Below, piece by piece: positions 20,637-33,954 of a stretch of DNA of 64,000 nt. The notes under the pieces are model-generated. The model was not told where the DNA came from. It worked only from the letters and a program-made list of their open reading frames with translations, and searched no databases. Source of the stretch: Diphasiastrum complanatum (lineage: Eukaryota; Streptophyta; Lycopodiopsida; Lycopodiales; Lycopodiaceae). Each line of letters starts with the position of its first letter. Position 1 is the first letter of the stretch. Position numbers and translations under genes: made by a program. Location: the NCBI GenBank assembly GCA_029204225.1, contig CM055094.1, positions 18,247,179-18,311,178 of the forward strand, read 5' to 3'.

Positions 20637-21910
20637 CACAAAACTGCTTGAAACTTCTGCCGTAGGCTGAAAGCAGTATGTCGAGGCCAACTGTGATGTC
20701 AAAAGTTGAAACTAATGACCTGCACTTTTTCCCTTACCAGGCCACTCCCCGCTTTTCCCCCAATTTAAAAGCCAAATCGACGTCGCCTTCCGAAATGCAC
20801 TCAGTCATCAACTCCCAACTACGTGCCCAATGGAATGGTGAAATCACTTTTGGTGCACTCCGAACACTTTCTCCGCTGCAATCACTATGTTTTGTTGTAT
20901 CGTATTTGCGAGTATAGTGCGGATGCCCTTCGTTTGGAGGTTATAGCCTTTCGTTTGGGTAAAAACGGATAAAGGAGGTAGATTTAAGGAGTTTTTTGCT
21001 TTTTGAACTATTTCTTCAGTTTGAAAAGACTTCAAATTTCAGTGAATTTGGACCCAACTCAACTTTTAATATGAAAATTTTTATTGAAGTTGAAGCCTGA
21101 TTTGTCTTTCAACGCCCTTCAGGCCCCTTCAAGACTCTTTTAAAAACAATCCATTGGTTCTCTTGGATCCAAAGGTCCAAATTTAATACTAGAGGTTCGA
21201 TCTCTATCGTTGATCATGATGGACACTGATCTGACGATCCGCGCACTGTCTTCACTCCTTGAAGCCGCTAGCCCACCTTAGAACACTAAGAGAGGACTCC
21301 TCTTCAGCGCGTGAACAGACCCGTGAGATCTCCTCTTCTTTCCATCTCCTTGCAAGCTATGGCTGTAGGCTATAAGCTGGTCCAATTTCTTAGCTGATCC
21401 ACGATGCTCCACAGACTATGAGGATTTGCTACTTTCACTAGGGCACCCTTCTATAGGCTTTTACAGCTTCAAAAATTGATCAGTATAGAGAGAAAACCTC
21501 GCTTTTATGCTTCCAAACCCTAGGCCAGAGTTTTTATCACAACTTTGATTTTGGCTTTTTTTTCACAACTCTCTGGCTGGCCAAATCAACTGCTCCGAGG
21601 TTGCCCTACTACTGGAAAGCTAATGCTTCAATCCATTTGTCAAACGATGTTCGTTCGAATTCACACCGATTGCAAACATCGAGCAACTTCTCTACGGAAT
21701 TTTTTAGAATTCTGCTTCGTAGATTCTACTGACCAATCATGTCACTGAATCCTTACACAGTCTCAAGCTTACCAAGCTTCTGTGTGCTAAAATCTATGCA
21801 CCAATGCTTCACTTTCCGTCTACAACCTACCGTAAATCCCCAACTCTTAGAAGACAGTTCTCCCAAAGCTCTCTTCAACAGTGATGTTGTACTGTGTACA
21901 CTCCCTATAC
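20637..21910 (-). other. Cop5 leader, noncoding
   Basis: About 1.27 kb between PBS and gag, unusually long for a copia element, with no convincing ORF. It may hold the packaging signal or a captured insert. Confidence 0.5.
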
Positions 21911-21923
21911 AGCTCTGATACCA
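21911..21923 (-). other. Cop5 primer-binding site
   Basis: On -, TGGTATCAGAGCT, the standard plant initiator Met-tRNA complement, lies flush against the 5' LTR end (TTCTAAGT). Confidence 0.9.
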
Positions 21924-22195
21924 ACTTAGAATTTGCTTCGAACAGGAACACAAATCATGCTACATAGTAACACAGACAGAAAACACTCTCCACAACAAGC
22001 TCACATAGCAACTGTATTTCTCAAAATGAAATTACACTGTACATATAGTTGTTCACTCAGGCAACCCATGCATGACCCATGTTGCCGTTGACGAGACGCG
22101 TGTCCCGTCAACTTGCCTCGTGGCGAGGCCAACTGGTCCTTATCAACTGATAGGACCTAGTATAGTAACACAGTAATTCTACTTTAATTCTAACT
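21924..22195 (-). repeat. Cop5 5' LTR
   Basis: Nearly identical to 16513-16786, with the same terminal TTAGAATT/AATTCTAA inverted repeats. The few differences (for example GCTTCGAACAGGAACACAAA against ...CACAGA) could be used to date the insertion. Confidence 0.85.
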
Positions 22196-22304
22196 GGATC
22201 ATCCTTGAAGGATACTATTATTTATAAAGATGAATTTACAAATGTAATTTGGTTCATCTATCCTAAGCCTGACCATTTTTTTTAAAGAGTTTAGTGAAAA
22301 ATTC

Positions 22305-22830
22305 TAGTGAAGATCAGCATTGGTGTTTGGCAAGCAAAAGACTGGGTTTTGTACCAGATTTGGCTATTAGGACTTCTTAATGTTGCCTTTTGGGTTAACG
22401 GAACTTCCAACAATGTTTCAACAAATGATGACCGATTTGTTTTGTCCATATTTGGGAAAATTTGTGGTAGTACTTTTTATGATATTCTTGTCTATAGTAA
22501 GACCTTTAAGGAACACATAGAGCATATCAAAATCTTGATAAAACTCCAACATGAGTTACTTTATGCTAAGGAATCGAAGTGTGAATTTTCTTAAGCATAA
22601 CAAGGTTTATTTTAGTCATAAGTTCACTGCATATGGGATCTAGATTGACGAGATAAAATCAAGATAGTTGTTGATTGGTTGATTCCATAAATTGTCAAGC
22701 AAATAATATTATTTTTAAGATTTATAGTTTTCTTTTTGAGATTTATTGAGGATTGTGCCAAAGTGGCGGCACTGCTCAATAATCTGAAAAAAAAAAATTT
22801 GTTAACAAAAAGGAAAAGAGGAATCAACCT
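22305..22830 (+). pseudogene. Ty3/gypsy reverse transcriptase relic
   Basis: Reading + with frameshifts gives KTGFCTRFGY, MLPFGLTELPTMFQQMMTD, LFCPYLGKFVVVLF, YDILVYSKTFKEHIEHI and LLYAKESKCEFS. Further down come SHKFTAYGI, LRFIVFFLRFIEDCAKVAAL and LNNLKKK, which match the RT fingers/palm to thumb of gypsy elements. The catalytic YxDD is destroyed (VVVLF-YDIL). The upstream part is cut by the Cop5 insertion point. It is not contiguous with Gyp2. Confidence 0.8.
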
Positions 22831-23320
22831 AGTATGTTTTTTGTATGGAATGAGTGTTGGATTAGCCTCCTTCTTACTAATCGACTAATCAGTTTTAATC
22901 TCCAACCATTGTTTATCCAGTTTTATGGATTTTCTCGTCTTTTTTTTTCAGTTTGCAGAAATACACAAAGATTGACTACAGTGTCGCTTTTCATTTCCCC
23001 TCACTTCGGCTTTTTGCCTGTCAGGAATTATGAGTAAATATGTAGAGTCGCATTTTTGCTTTTTCCAAAGTGCCTCAAATGTTAAGGAAATGACTTTGGC
23101 AAAAGTGTAGGGCTACCCTAAATGGGATTTAAGGACATTGTCGTCTTTTTCGCAAAATTACGACACTGTCACATTTTTTGCCTATGGTAGTTTTCGTTCA
23201 TTTCTACAAGTGACAGTTTCAGTTCATTTATGTAGACAGACTGTGTACGATCAATTTCCACTACTTATCAACAATCACTGAGAAGGAACTTGATGGATGC
23301 CAGCGGACATCAGCCAACTG
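22831..23320. other. no gene; sequence of the GTGTCGC/GCGACA type
   Basis: Short motifs such as AGTGTCGCTTTTC (22981) and TTACGACACTGTC (23159) resemble the reiterated motifs at 46560-47230 and 62770-63215. No coding signal is seen. Confidence 0.4.
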
Positions 23321-23812
23321 GTGTCAAAATATTGGAAAAATCTATCTAATATTGTAAGTAGGAGTCCTAAAAATGCCAAAGATGAACTGAGCTCTTTTGG
23401 CTTAGTAAAGACCCAACTTAGAATAAAATATTCAAGGTAGGTAGAAGTAGAAACTCGAGCTACCATAGGAATTGCCATTTGTACTTTGCATGCCACATTT
23501 AATGCATGAAAAGACTAGGTGGCACAATTAGACATAGTGAGGTGGCTTGAATAAGTCTAGATAGCTTGAGAGGTGGATTCATAACTCCAATTCAAGAGTC
23601 CATGGATCTATATATATGTGATGTACTCTCATTGAGAAGATGATGAAATTTGTGTATAATGCAAATTTGGAGACTAAGCTCTTTGGCCCTCTCTCTCTAC
23701 TCGAGTTTTGTGCTTTCATATTCTCTCTCTAGCCGAGTTGAGTCATTTATTATGCTTAGCTTCATGTTTTGTTGATAGATCTTGCTTGTAACACAATAAT
23801 ATTCTTGTAGCA
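23321..23812 (+). repeat. truncated copia LTR, family beta
   Basis: Begins TGTCAAAATATTGG and is collinear with the full LTR at 50374-50985 and, inverted, with 33095-33708. It stops after AATAATATTCTTGTA, losing about the last 120 bases with the CACACGTGTG motif. Confidence 0.8.
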
Positions 23813-23935
23813 CTCGGATGCAAAATGTCCATTTTTTCCACAAAAGAAATGCTTTAGCTTTTTCTTGTCCTTCTTGCTCTTCCCCATTAGCTATTTCCAC
23901 AGGTGTGAGCTGTCCTCTATACATGGGATATGACA
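23813..23935 (-). pseudogene. copia gag zinc-knuckle fragment
   Basis: On -, the translation reads EEQEG then KKDKKKLKHFFCGKNGHFAS and ECYKN. This is a CCHC knuckle whose first Cys is His. Only about 40 codons remain. It abuts the truncated LTR tail to tail, so the junction is a rearrangement. Confidence 0.6.
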
Positions 23936-25003
23936 CCTATCAATAGTATTTGGCTCATGCAATCAATACATTGATGCCATGTGTCATATACCTAGAAAAC
24001 TAGTTTTTGGCCATTTTAGCCATTAGAACTTGAATTAAATCAGATGTACAACATATATGATTATGGTACATGATAAGTACACTAGTTTCACAGTGGGAAC
24101 AGGCTCCACACATATGTGTTTATTCTATATACAAGATTTGTGGCCTCTACCAAACTTATTTTTGCATTTTTCACACTTGGCTCAGAATATCCCAAGCTCT
24201 TCATGACTGGGGACAAAATCATATCATGTTGCAGAATTGTGATTCTATAGTTCAGATACCTAGATTACGAATCCAGCAGACCAATGAGCCATGGTTTTGA
24301 TCTCTTCTACTACCATCCACTCTGACAAAATGTCGGACGACGGACGTTGTTGGAAGAGGATCGTCATATATGATGATTCTCAAACTGATGTGGTAAATTG
24401 GACTAAGGCACTAGCCACAATAGATTGTCTTCAGTTTGATGTTTCATTAGATGAGCAATCCCCTAGGCAAAAGTCAGCCATTGACCCATTTTCCGATGAG
24501 TTCATCATACGGTGTATGTTGATACCTCTACTTTTGATACTATGTAAATCTTGTCAATCACAATTTTCATCGGCTACAATTTTGGGCTATAATCTTATGG
24601 CTTGGGTCTCTAAATCACAACTTTCATAATATTAACCTCTCAATTTGCCCTAAAATTGATTATTATAGGTATTGGAAAATGTAAATGGCATAACTTAAAA
24701 TCACTCGCAACTCTTACAATGCATCAAGAATCTATAGAACATAATAAAACATAAATGATAAAAAGAATTTGCATGCAAATAGAACAAGAGTAGCTACTAT
24801 TATTGTAGATCAAAGAGGAGATACAATGAGCAACGAGGTTTTGAGCCCTTGTCTATTGTTAATTGGTGTCCTTCTTGATGTCATAAAAAACTCTCATATT
24901 ACTAGATATTAATCAACTACATCTCATGGACTAATCAGTAATCAATGACCTATTTATTTTGTAGATCAAGTTGTAAGATGATGTCCATTTTTCCTTATCA
25001 GAA
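23936..25003. other. no recognised gene; short gypsy integrase tail at the right end
   Basis: Mostly unique AT-rich sequence. At 24955-24998 a stretch containing TCAAGTTGTAAGATGATGTC duplicates 10665-10702 of the Gyp2 integrase relic. A 112-codon ORF at 24291-24629 has no recognisable motif. Confidence 0.4.
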
Positions 25004-25838
25004 ATGACGAACTCCTGCAACTTTGTCGCAACACGAACATGAAGCAAAGGTCGAATGAGAACAATTTGCGAAAGTCAACGTGCCTTGAGTCGAAGGATGA
25101 ATGATTTGCAAATCATTCGCAAATCGTAAACATACCTCTAGGACCGCAAACCGCAAAGCAACGCAAAATAAAAAGTTACAAAAGAAACAAAAAGAACAAA
25201 AGCAAACGAAGGAAATGAAATTAACAAAGGGGAACCTTTTGCGCTGCTAGCTGGCAGCTCAACAGGCTTGCAGTCGTAGACTTCACGCCTAGGTGAAATG
25301 AGTGGAAACGACAGAGAGTAATTGATTAGTTGATTAGCGTTAACTAGTCTTGTAATTTCTGCATTTATCCATCCTGTAAACTCCACATTGTGGAGATATG
25401 AACTATCCATTCTGGATCATAAAGATAGAAGAGAATAGACAGAATTTCTGTAAGAGACAAAGAGAGAGACGTAGCGAGTAGAGTAGATAAGAAAAATACT
25501 AGAAACTAAAGAGTTGTGCATGAAAGTCTGCCAACAAGCAGAACATAGCGAAAAAGCAAAGTGTCATTCCGCCAACGAGCTAGACATTGACGATCTCGCT
25601 CTAAAATCAAACTGATAATACAGTCGCTCTATTTTCGTGCATCTCCTTGGCTTGTGCTATCTGTCTTGATTGCTAGAATGAAATGTGTTCTGTGATGTGT
25701 AGTTCTGTGTCTAGGTTCTTGTGAAGCTTCCGTCCAAAAGAAAATTCAAAGACACAAAATCATTCACGAATACGAAAACAAAAATGAAAAAGAAACAGTT
25801 TCGCTTTTGTGACACTAAACAATTTCGTTGTCACGACA
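25004..25838 (+). repeat. copia 5' LTR, family alpha-like
   Basis: The right boundary is firm: it ends ...CACGACA directly before a PBS. The left boundary (TGACGAACTCC) is a guess. Features shared with family alpha are CTTGTAATTTCTGCA near 25350, GCCAACGAGC near 25570 and repeated GCGAAAG/TTCGC words in the first 150 bases. Sequence past the PBS belongs to an oppositely oriented gag, so the element body is gone. Confidence 0.6.
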
Positions 25839-25850
25839 TGGTATCAGAGC
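25839..25850 (+). other. primer-binding site
   Basis: TGGTATCAGAGC follows the LTR end ACA. It identifies the LTR to its left as a 5' LTR on +. Confidence 0.85.
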
Positions 25851-25857
25851 ACACATA

Positions 25858-26395
25858 TTTTCACTACTAATACTCCAGCAATGGCCTTTAAGAGAAAAAT
25901 ATTGAACTAGATTAGAGAACTCATCTCTTAATCCATTCAAGATTGCTTGTACTAGTTCATTATCTCGGATCTTCTCTCCTATAGATCCCAATTCTTTGTT
26001 CAAGGATTTTATCCTTAGGACATACTCTTGTCCATTTTCTCCACTTCCTCTCATGCTTTGCAAGATCAAGGTTCTTAGCATAAGCACTCTTGAAGTGTTA
26101 TTGGATTCATAAATGTTCTTTAGTGAATCCCAAGCCCTTTTGATGTGGTACAAGAAACCACCTCCTTCAAGAGGTCATTGCTTACATTTAACTTCAAGCA
26201 ATGTAGGGCTAATCTAACCCTCTTCTTGTACTTCAGTTGTTCTTGGGGAGCTTGAGACTCTTCCTCAACTCCTAAGACAATATCAAAGAGATCATGAACC
26301 ACTAGTAGTGATTCCATTCTTACTTTCCAAATGGAATAGTTTGTGGAAGTTAGTTTCTCACTAGATTCTAACATATATCCACCCGTGGATGCCAT
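25858..26395 (-). pseudogene. Cop6: copia gag N-terminal half, frameshifted
   Basis: On -, from ATG at about 26395: MASTGGYMLESSEKL, STNYSIWKVRMESLL, EEESQAPQEQLKYKKR and LHCLKLNVSNDLLKEV. A frameshift near 26140 leads to RAWDSLKNIYESNNTS, LRTLILQSMRGSGEN and VQAILNGLRDEFSNLV (UBN2). The frame then runs into the reverse complement of the opposing PBS/LTR at about 25858. Knuckle, protease and pol are missing. Confidence 0.88.
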
Positions 26396-26976
26396 TTTGA
26401 ATGAAAGCCTATGAGATACACAAAGTTCTCTTGGTAAGGTGTGATCTAAGATAGATTTCTAGCTTTCAAGAAGCTTCTAATCTCGGCCCAATCAATCCTA
26501 GTTCAACTTGGATGATGGTATAATAGATAAACTACAAATATCCTAGCAATTCACTCCTCAAAGGAATTGATTCTAGTTCAAATTGGTTTGATATTCCACA
26601 CACACTTAAGATCTGAACAAATCAGCCTTAAAGATCTGATCTAATACTTCAAAATGAACTACTTCAATGACTCAAATCACTATTTGATCATTAGCATTCA
26701 ATAGATTAAACCTAGATCTAGACAATGCACGAAAAACCTTGAATTTTGGACTAGTATGCACTTTTTTGGATCAAAAACACTTATGGAAGTTAATTTGAAG
26801 GTTGTTGTATGGTTTCACATATGTGAACAGTACTTCAGTAGCCCACAAATCGATCTTGACCAAAAACAATGATGCTACTTCTCTCTTTGCACTCGCCCTC
26901 TCAATAAGAACTCAAAAATAACAAATTGTCAATGATTTCTCAAGTACTATTAATCATTTAGATCACTCTTAGACTT

Positions 26977-26989
26977 GGCTCTGAAACCA
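26977..26989 (-). other. Cop6 primer-binding site
   Basis: On -, TGGTTTCAGAGCC, one mismatch from the initiator-Met PBS, abuts the LTR that begins at 26990. The leader 26396-26976 is noncoding. Confidence 0.75.
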
Positions 26990-27891
26990 TGTCAATTTTC
27001 AGATAAAAAGTACAAATATTGACTGTACTATCAATCATTAAGAGTTATTGATTGCTTAATCCAAAGATCTATCAAGTTCTAGATGTTAGATCTTGATCCA
27101 GATGCTTTACACTATGATTTAGGCAAGAGCAATGGATCAAATGATCAAACACATAGATGGGCGGCCTCACACGTGTGGAGGACAGTACCTGTACGGCCTG
27201 TTTATAGAGAGTAAAGTACATTAACATACAAATGCATTTCATTCATCAAAACTCAAGACAAATGTGGAAATCTCAACAAAACTAGAATTTGCCAATGTCA
27301 CATCAGCTTGCTGTTGATTTGGTTGATCTCTTTAGTGTTCCAAAAATAATCTAAGGAAAAACAAGCTACTCTCCTTGGGTAGAGAGAGAAAATCATCATG
27401 ATCTCTCAAGTAGAGAGAGAAAGCTAGAAACCCAATAAAACTCAAAATCCACTCAATCTCCAAATCAATTAGATTCAAATGAGAAGTACAATGATACTAG
27501 TAGAGCTACAAGGTACCGTAATGCTCAATCATGATTGGACCACACTTTTTCCACCTCTTAATCCTATTGGACCATTGATCCATTCACCTCTAGATTCTAT
27601 TGGACTATTTTCAAGCATATCTCAAATTCTATTGGACCTTTCATGGTTCCACCTCTAAATCCTATTGGACCTTTTAAACTTCATCAAACAAAAGAATACA
27701 CTTGTCTACAATCTAATTGGCTCGAGTTTGGCCTCCTACTCTATTTTGGCTCATTAGTGGCATTACAAGTGGAAGTGGATAATTTGCCATCTATGCCAAA
27801 TTTGACCCTATCAACATTTCACACCTAGATGCTTGATACAAGAAAACATAAGACCTCTTTATCTAACATAGATAATCTTTTTCAATTCTTC
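26990..27891 (-). repeat. Cop6 5' LTR, family gamma
   Basis: On -, the LTR begins near 27891 with TGAAGAATTGAAAAAG and ends ...AAAATTGACA at 26990. Bases 27340-27891 are closely related (inverted) to the 3' LTR 45094-45660, including the repeated CTCTCTCTACC block and the TATTGGACC pentads between 27531 and 27670. CACACGTGTG lies at 27168-27177. Confidence 0.8.
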
Positions 27892-28830
27892 ACGGACATA
27901 GCTATAACTAAGCTTTGATTTCCATTCTATTCCTACAACATTAGTATTGTTGACGAACTGAGTTCGTCAACTCTCGTGCAATAATAAAATCTTGAAGTAA
28001 TTATAAATAATAATTAAACTTTTTATATCTTTTTTTATATATAATAATTCAATTTCAAATGGCCCTTTCCACATAGCTGTTGTTTAGCAGATTGTCATGA
28101 AAAATAGCCATCATAAGGTTCCTAGTACTAATCAATAACGATAACTATATTATTATCATTATGATATCATTGTTAGCATTTGATGTCACAACCATTTGTT
28201 ATGTTGACAAACTGAGTTCGTCAACTATCACTGATAATAAAAACATTGCCATTAAATGTAAAGCAATAATAATTCTTCACGTGATTACAACATAGATTAA
28301 TAGCGTTTTACTGTAAACAATCATAAAAGTTTAGTGAAATTGGTGGTTAGAATTTTCTTAAGCTCACTTTGTGAATATCTGTTATGTACTTAGCAAAGCA
28401 AAAAAAGAAATACAGCATAATTATAATGATAGGTGTAGACACTTTCATTGAAAGCAATTGACGATTTTCAATAAAATATAAAAACAATATATTTTTTTCA
28501 AGATAGCAATCTTGTTGAAATTAGTTCGTCAACTAGACATAGCTATAATTAAGTTTTCATTTTCATTTTCTTCCTACAGCATTGGTTTTGTCAACTCTCA
28601 TGCAAAAATAAAATCTTGAAGTAATCAGAAAACAATAATTAAACCTTCTGATATACTTTCTTAAATATTATATTTCTTTTTCAAATTGTCCTTTCCACAA
28701 CTATTAATTAGTAGATTATCATGAAAAAAAATAGCCATCATTAAGGCCCTTAGTACATATAAATAACGCTAACTATATAATTATTACGTCAACATTGGCA
28801 CTATCAAGCCTAAGCACGTAGACATCACAT
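27892..28830. repeat. direct repeat with recurring 23-bp palindromes
   Basis: The block starting GACATAGCTATAACTAAG at 27896 recurs, diverged, at 28538 (GACATAGCTATAATTAAG) and stays similar for about 250 bases. A palindrome GTTGACGAACT-G-AGTTCGTCAAC lies at 27949-27971; a one-mismatch copy lies at 28203-28225 and a shortened one at 28514-28533. The segments between them could be small elements with 11-bp terminal repeats. No coding is seen. Confidence 0.55.
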
Positions 28831-30737
<1,907 letters not shown>

Positions 30738-30949
30738 GGAGAGGCACACCAGACTTGCATGTATTCCAAAAGGTGTTGATCCTGAGCAAAGAGTAGAGAT
30801 TTGCCAGCTAGCAATGATGAAGCTAGTATTAGAATGGTTTGTGGCAGCCACAACTCTCAAATGTGAGCAAGAGGCTAAAAGCTTGCAAGTAGGAGGCCCA
30901 ACGACGTGATCAGGACCAAGACCAGGTAGCTGAAGGTGAGAGCCATCGA

Positions 30950-31062
30950 GCAGCAGGAGAGAACTGTTGAGAGAGAAGCAAACTAGCGAGAGAGAAGCAG
31001 CGAGTAGCAGGAGAAGCAACGAGCAGCAAGACCAGCGAGGAGAAGCAACGAGGTAGAAGGGG
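30950..31062. repeat. degenerate tandem repeat, unit about 22-26 bp
   Basis: Variants of GAGAAGCAACGAGCAGCA repeat four to five times (GAGAGAAGCAAACTAGC, GAGAGAAGCAGCGAGTAGC, GAGAAGCAACGAGCAGC, GAGAAGCAACGAGG), all purine-rich on +. Confidence 0.6.
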
Positions 31063-31063
31063 G

Positions 31064-31467
31064 CTTGGGGGGGGGGGGGACATTAATGGCCCAGGCCTGC
31101 CCAATTGCTTTAGGAACACGTGGGCGGGTTCTTTGCTTTTTTATTTCTTTTTTTTTTTGGTGGGGGGGTTTTGCTTTTTTGCCCTTTTTAGGAATAAGGA
31201 CAACTAATCTCCATTTACGTAATAATAACTATTATTGAGGCCCAATATATTGTAGGATTTGACATTAAGTTGTCGTTCTCTCAATGATTCAGCTTGTAGG
31301 ATTTGACATTAACTTGTTGTTTCAAGAATTCGGCTGGTAATATTGTGCCCTACGTTGTTATGTAGAATGCACATGTACAACATTTGATCTTAATATCATG
31401 TGTAAGTTTGCAACATATGTACATACCACTCTTTGAGACTAGCCTTCGATTCTAGTTACATATATCC

Positions 31468-31518
<51 letters not shown>

Positions 31519-31760
31519 AGGATGCGCGTCCGGGCCGGACGCAAGCAATCCGCGTCCGTGTCCCGCGGACCTGGGCACATCCGACCCCCAAACGTGGGGT
31601 TGGATGTGTCCACATTTTTTTAAAAAAAAAATTTTAAACACTAAAAACATTTTAAAAAATCAAAAAGAAAAAAATCGAACGTGTCCAGACCCCTAGACGC
31701 ACCCCTGGCATGTCCGGATGCGCGTTCGCGTCCAGGGTCCGCTACTTTAGATATATATAT
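31064..31760. repeat. tandem duplication, unit 1
   Basis: It opens with a G tract followed by ACATTAATGGCCCA, runs through AGGAATAAGGACAACTAATC and two TGTAGGATTTGACATTAA repeats, a TA microsatellite (about 31475-31516), and a GC-rich core starting GGATGCGCGTCC (31520) and ending GATGCGCGTTCGCGTCC near 31732. The same order recurs in 31829-32560. Confidence 0.8.
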
Positions 31761-31828
31761 ATATTCGCCACGTTCAACTCTTCTTCAGCTTCCCACACAA
31801 TAGCATTGCTTTTGATGGACATTAATTG

Positions 31829-32589
<761 letters not shown>

Positions 32590-32592
<3 letters not shown>

Positions 32593-33032
32593 TGATGCAT
32601 CCGAAACATGTTTTTGGGGAGTCATAATCCAGAACATTTTTACTCTTTTAATTAAAAAAAAAGCAATCTTATTGGTGCCCTTCAATGCCATGGGCCATCC
32701 ATGTGCTTGAATTGTAGTGGGCTCTTTAAACCCGGCCTGAGACATTTCATCGAGAATATATTTTGAAAGATAAATCATGAAAATGAGCAAAAACACCATG
32801 TATGCTGTTAGTTGTTGGGTTTTGGGATATTGCTTTCCCGCATTTCCATTTCTCGCTACATGGGGTATGCAATTTCCTCATCCTCTCCCTTTGCAGCGAC
32901 ACGGTTATGTTCAACATAGAAATCCTTCTTGAGTCAAGGAAGCTTGTAAAACTTATGTTGAGTTAGGACTATTGTGCGTTGTTGTCTACAGTTATGCTTG
33001 ATACTACATTCTCTACAGGCTCCTACAGTACA

Positions 33033-33071
<39 letters not shown>

Positions 33072-33094
33072 TATATGAATGTGTGTGTGTGTAT
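32590..33094. other. no recognised gene
   Basis: Unique sequence ending in TA and GT microsatellites. Confidence 0.4.
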
Positions 33095-33708
33095 TGTTGA
33101 ATTCACACGTGTGGGACGCCCTACACATGTACTTTTGATCTCCTAAGACCAATAATACCATAGAAATCAGACTAGCATTGATTGACAATAGGAAAGCTGA
33201 TCATACAAGAAATATTATTGTGTTACAAGCAAGATCTGTCAACAAAACATGAAACTAAGTACAATAAATCCCTCAACTCGGCTAGAGAGAGAATATGAAA
33301 GTACAAAATTTGAGTAGAGAGAGAGGGCACAAAGTGCTTAGTCTCCAAATTTGCATTACACACAAATTTCATCAGCTTCTCAATGAGAGTACATCACATA
33401 TATATATATCCATGGACTCTCCTCCTACCTTGAATTGAATTGGAGTTATCAATCCACCTCTCAAGCTATCTAGACTTATTCAAGCCACCTCAATATGTCT
33501 AATTGTGCCACCTAGTATTTTCATGCATTAAATGTGGCATGCAATGTACAAATGGCAATTCCTCTGGTAGCTCGAGTTTCTAATTCTACCTATCTTGAAT
33601 ATTTTATTGTAAGATGGGTCTTTACTAAGCCAAAAGAGCTCAATTCATCTTTGGCATTTTTAGGACCCCTACTTACAACATTAGATAGATTTTTCCAATA
33701 TTTTGACA
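33095..33708 (-). repeat. solo LTR, family beta, with 5-bp target duplication
   Basis: The 614-base LTR reads TGTTGAATTCACACG...ATATTTTGACA on + and is the inverted counterpart of 50374-50985. It is flanked on both sides by TGTAT (33090-33094 and 33709-33713), a perfect target duplication. No internal element sequence remains, which is the footprint of LTR-LTR recombination. CACACGTGTG lies at 33104-33113. Confidence 0.92.
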
Positions 33709-33954
33709 TGTATATATAATATACAATAGTTACTCGTGATTTTATAATCACTATCAAGAAAAACCCATAATCCGACAAGATCTTTGTTTGAAAAAAACAA
33801 AAAACTAGGCAATATGGGTATCAGTAGAGAGGGAAAACACATATGATTACGATTATAGTACTTTCTAGTTTGATTCAATAGTTTCATATATATATATATA
33901 TATAGAATATCACTTTCATATGCAAGCTAATCCATCATTGTGCAGAGCATGATA

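Larger units (their letters stand above)
16513..22195 (-). mobile_element. Cop5: nearly complete Ty1/copia element
   Basis: About 5.7 kb on - with LTRs at both ends (16513-16786 and 21924-22195), a PBS abutting the 5' LTR, a purine tract abutting the 3' LTR (AAGGGAAAGAG on -, 16787-16797), and the copia order gag, protease, integrase, RT, RNase H. The flanks GAATC (16508-16512) and GGATC (22196-22200) fit a 5-bp target duplication with one change. Coding is broken by frameshifts, stops and loss of the RT core. It sits between the CACTA ORF and a gypsy RT relic and so inserted after them or at their junction. Confidence 0.9.

Noticed and set aside
23275-23496. ORFs at 23275-23496 (-), 33534-33719 (+) and 50357-50578 (-) with nearly the same protein
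   Set aside because: They are the same stretch of the family beta LTR in three copies; LTRs are noncoding and other changes break the frame.
24291-24629. 112-codon ORF as a host gene
   Set aside because: No recognisable motif, no splice support, and compositional resemblance to neighbouring noncoding sequence.
27949-28533. CRISPR-like array
   Set aside because: Only three palindromes with 230-290-base unequal spacing in a plant genome; the flanking sequence is repetitive, unlike spacers.
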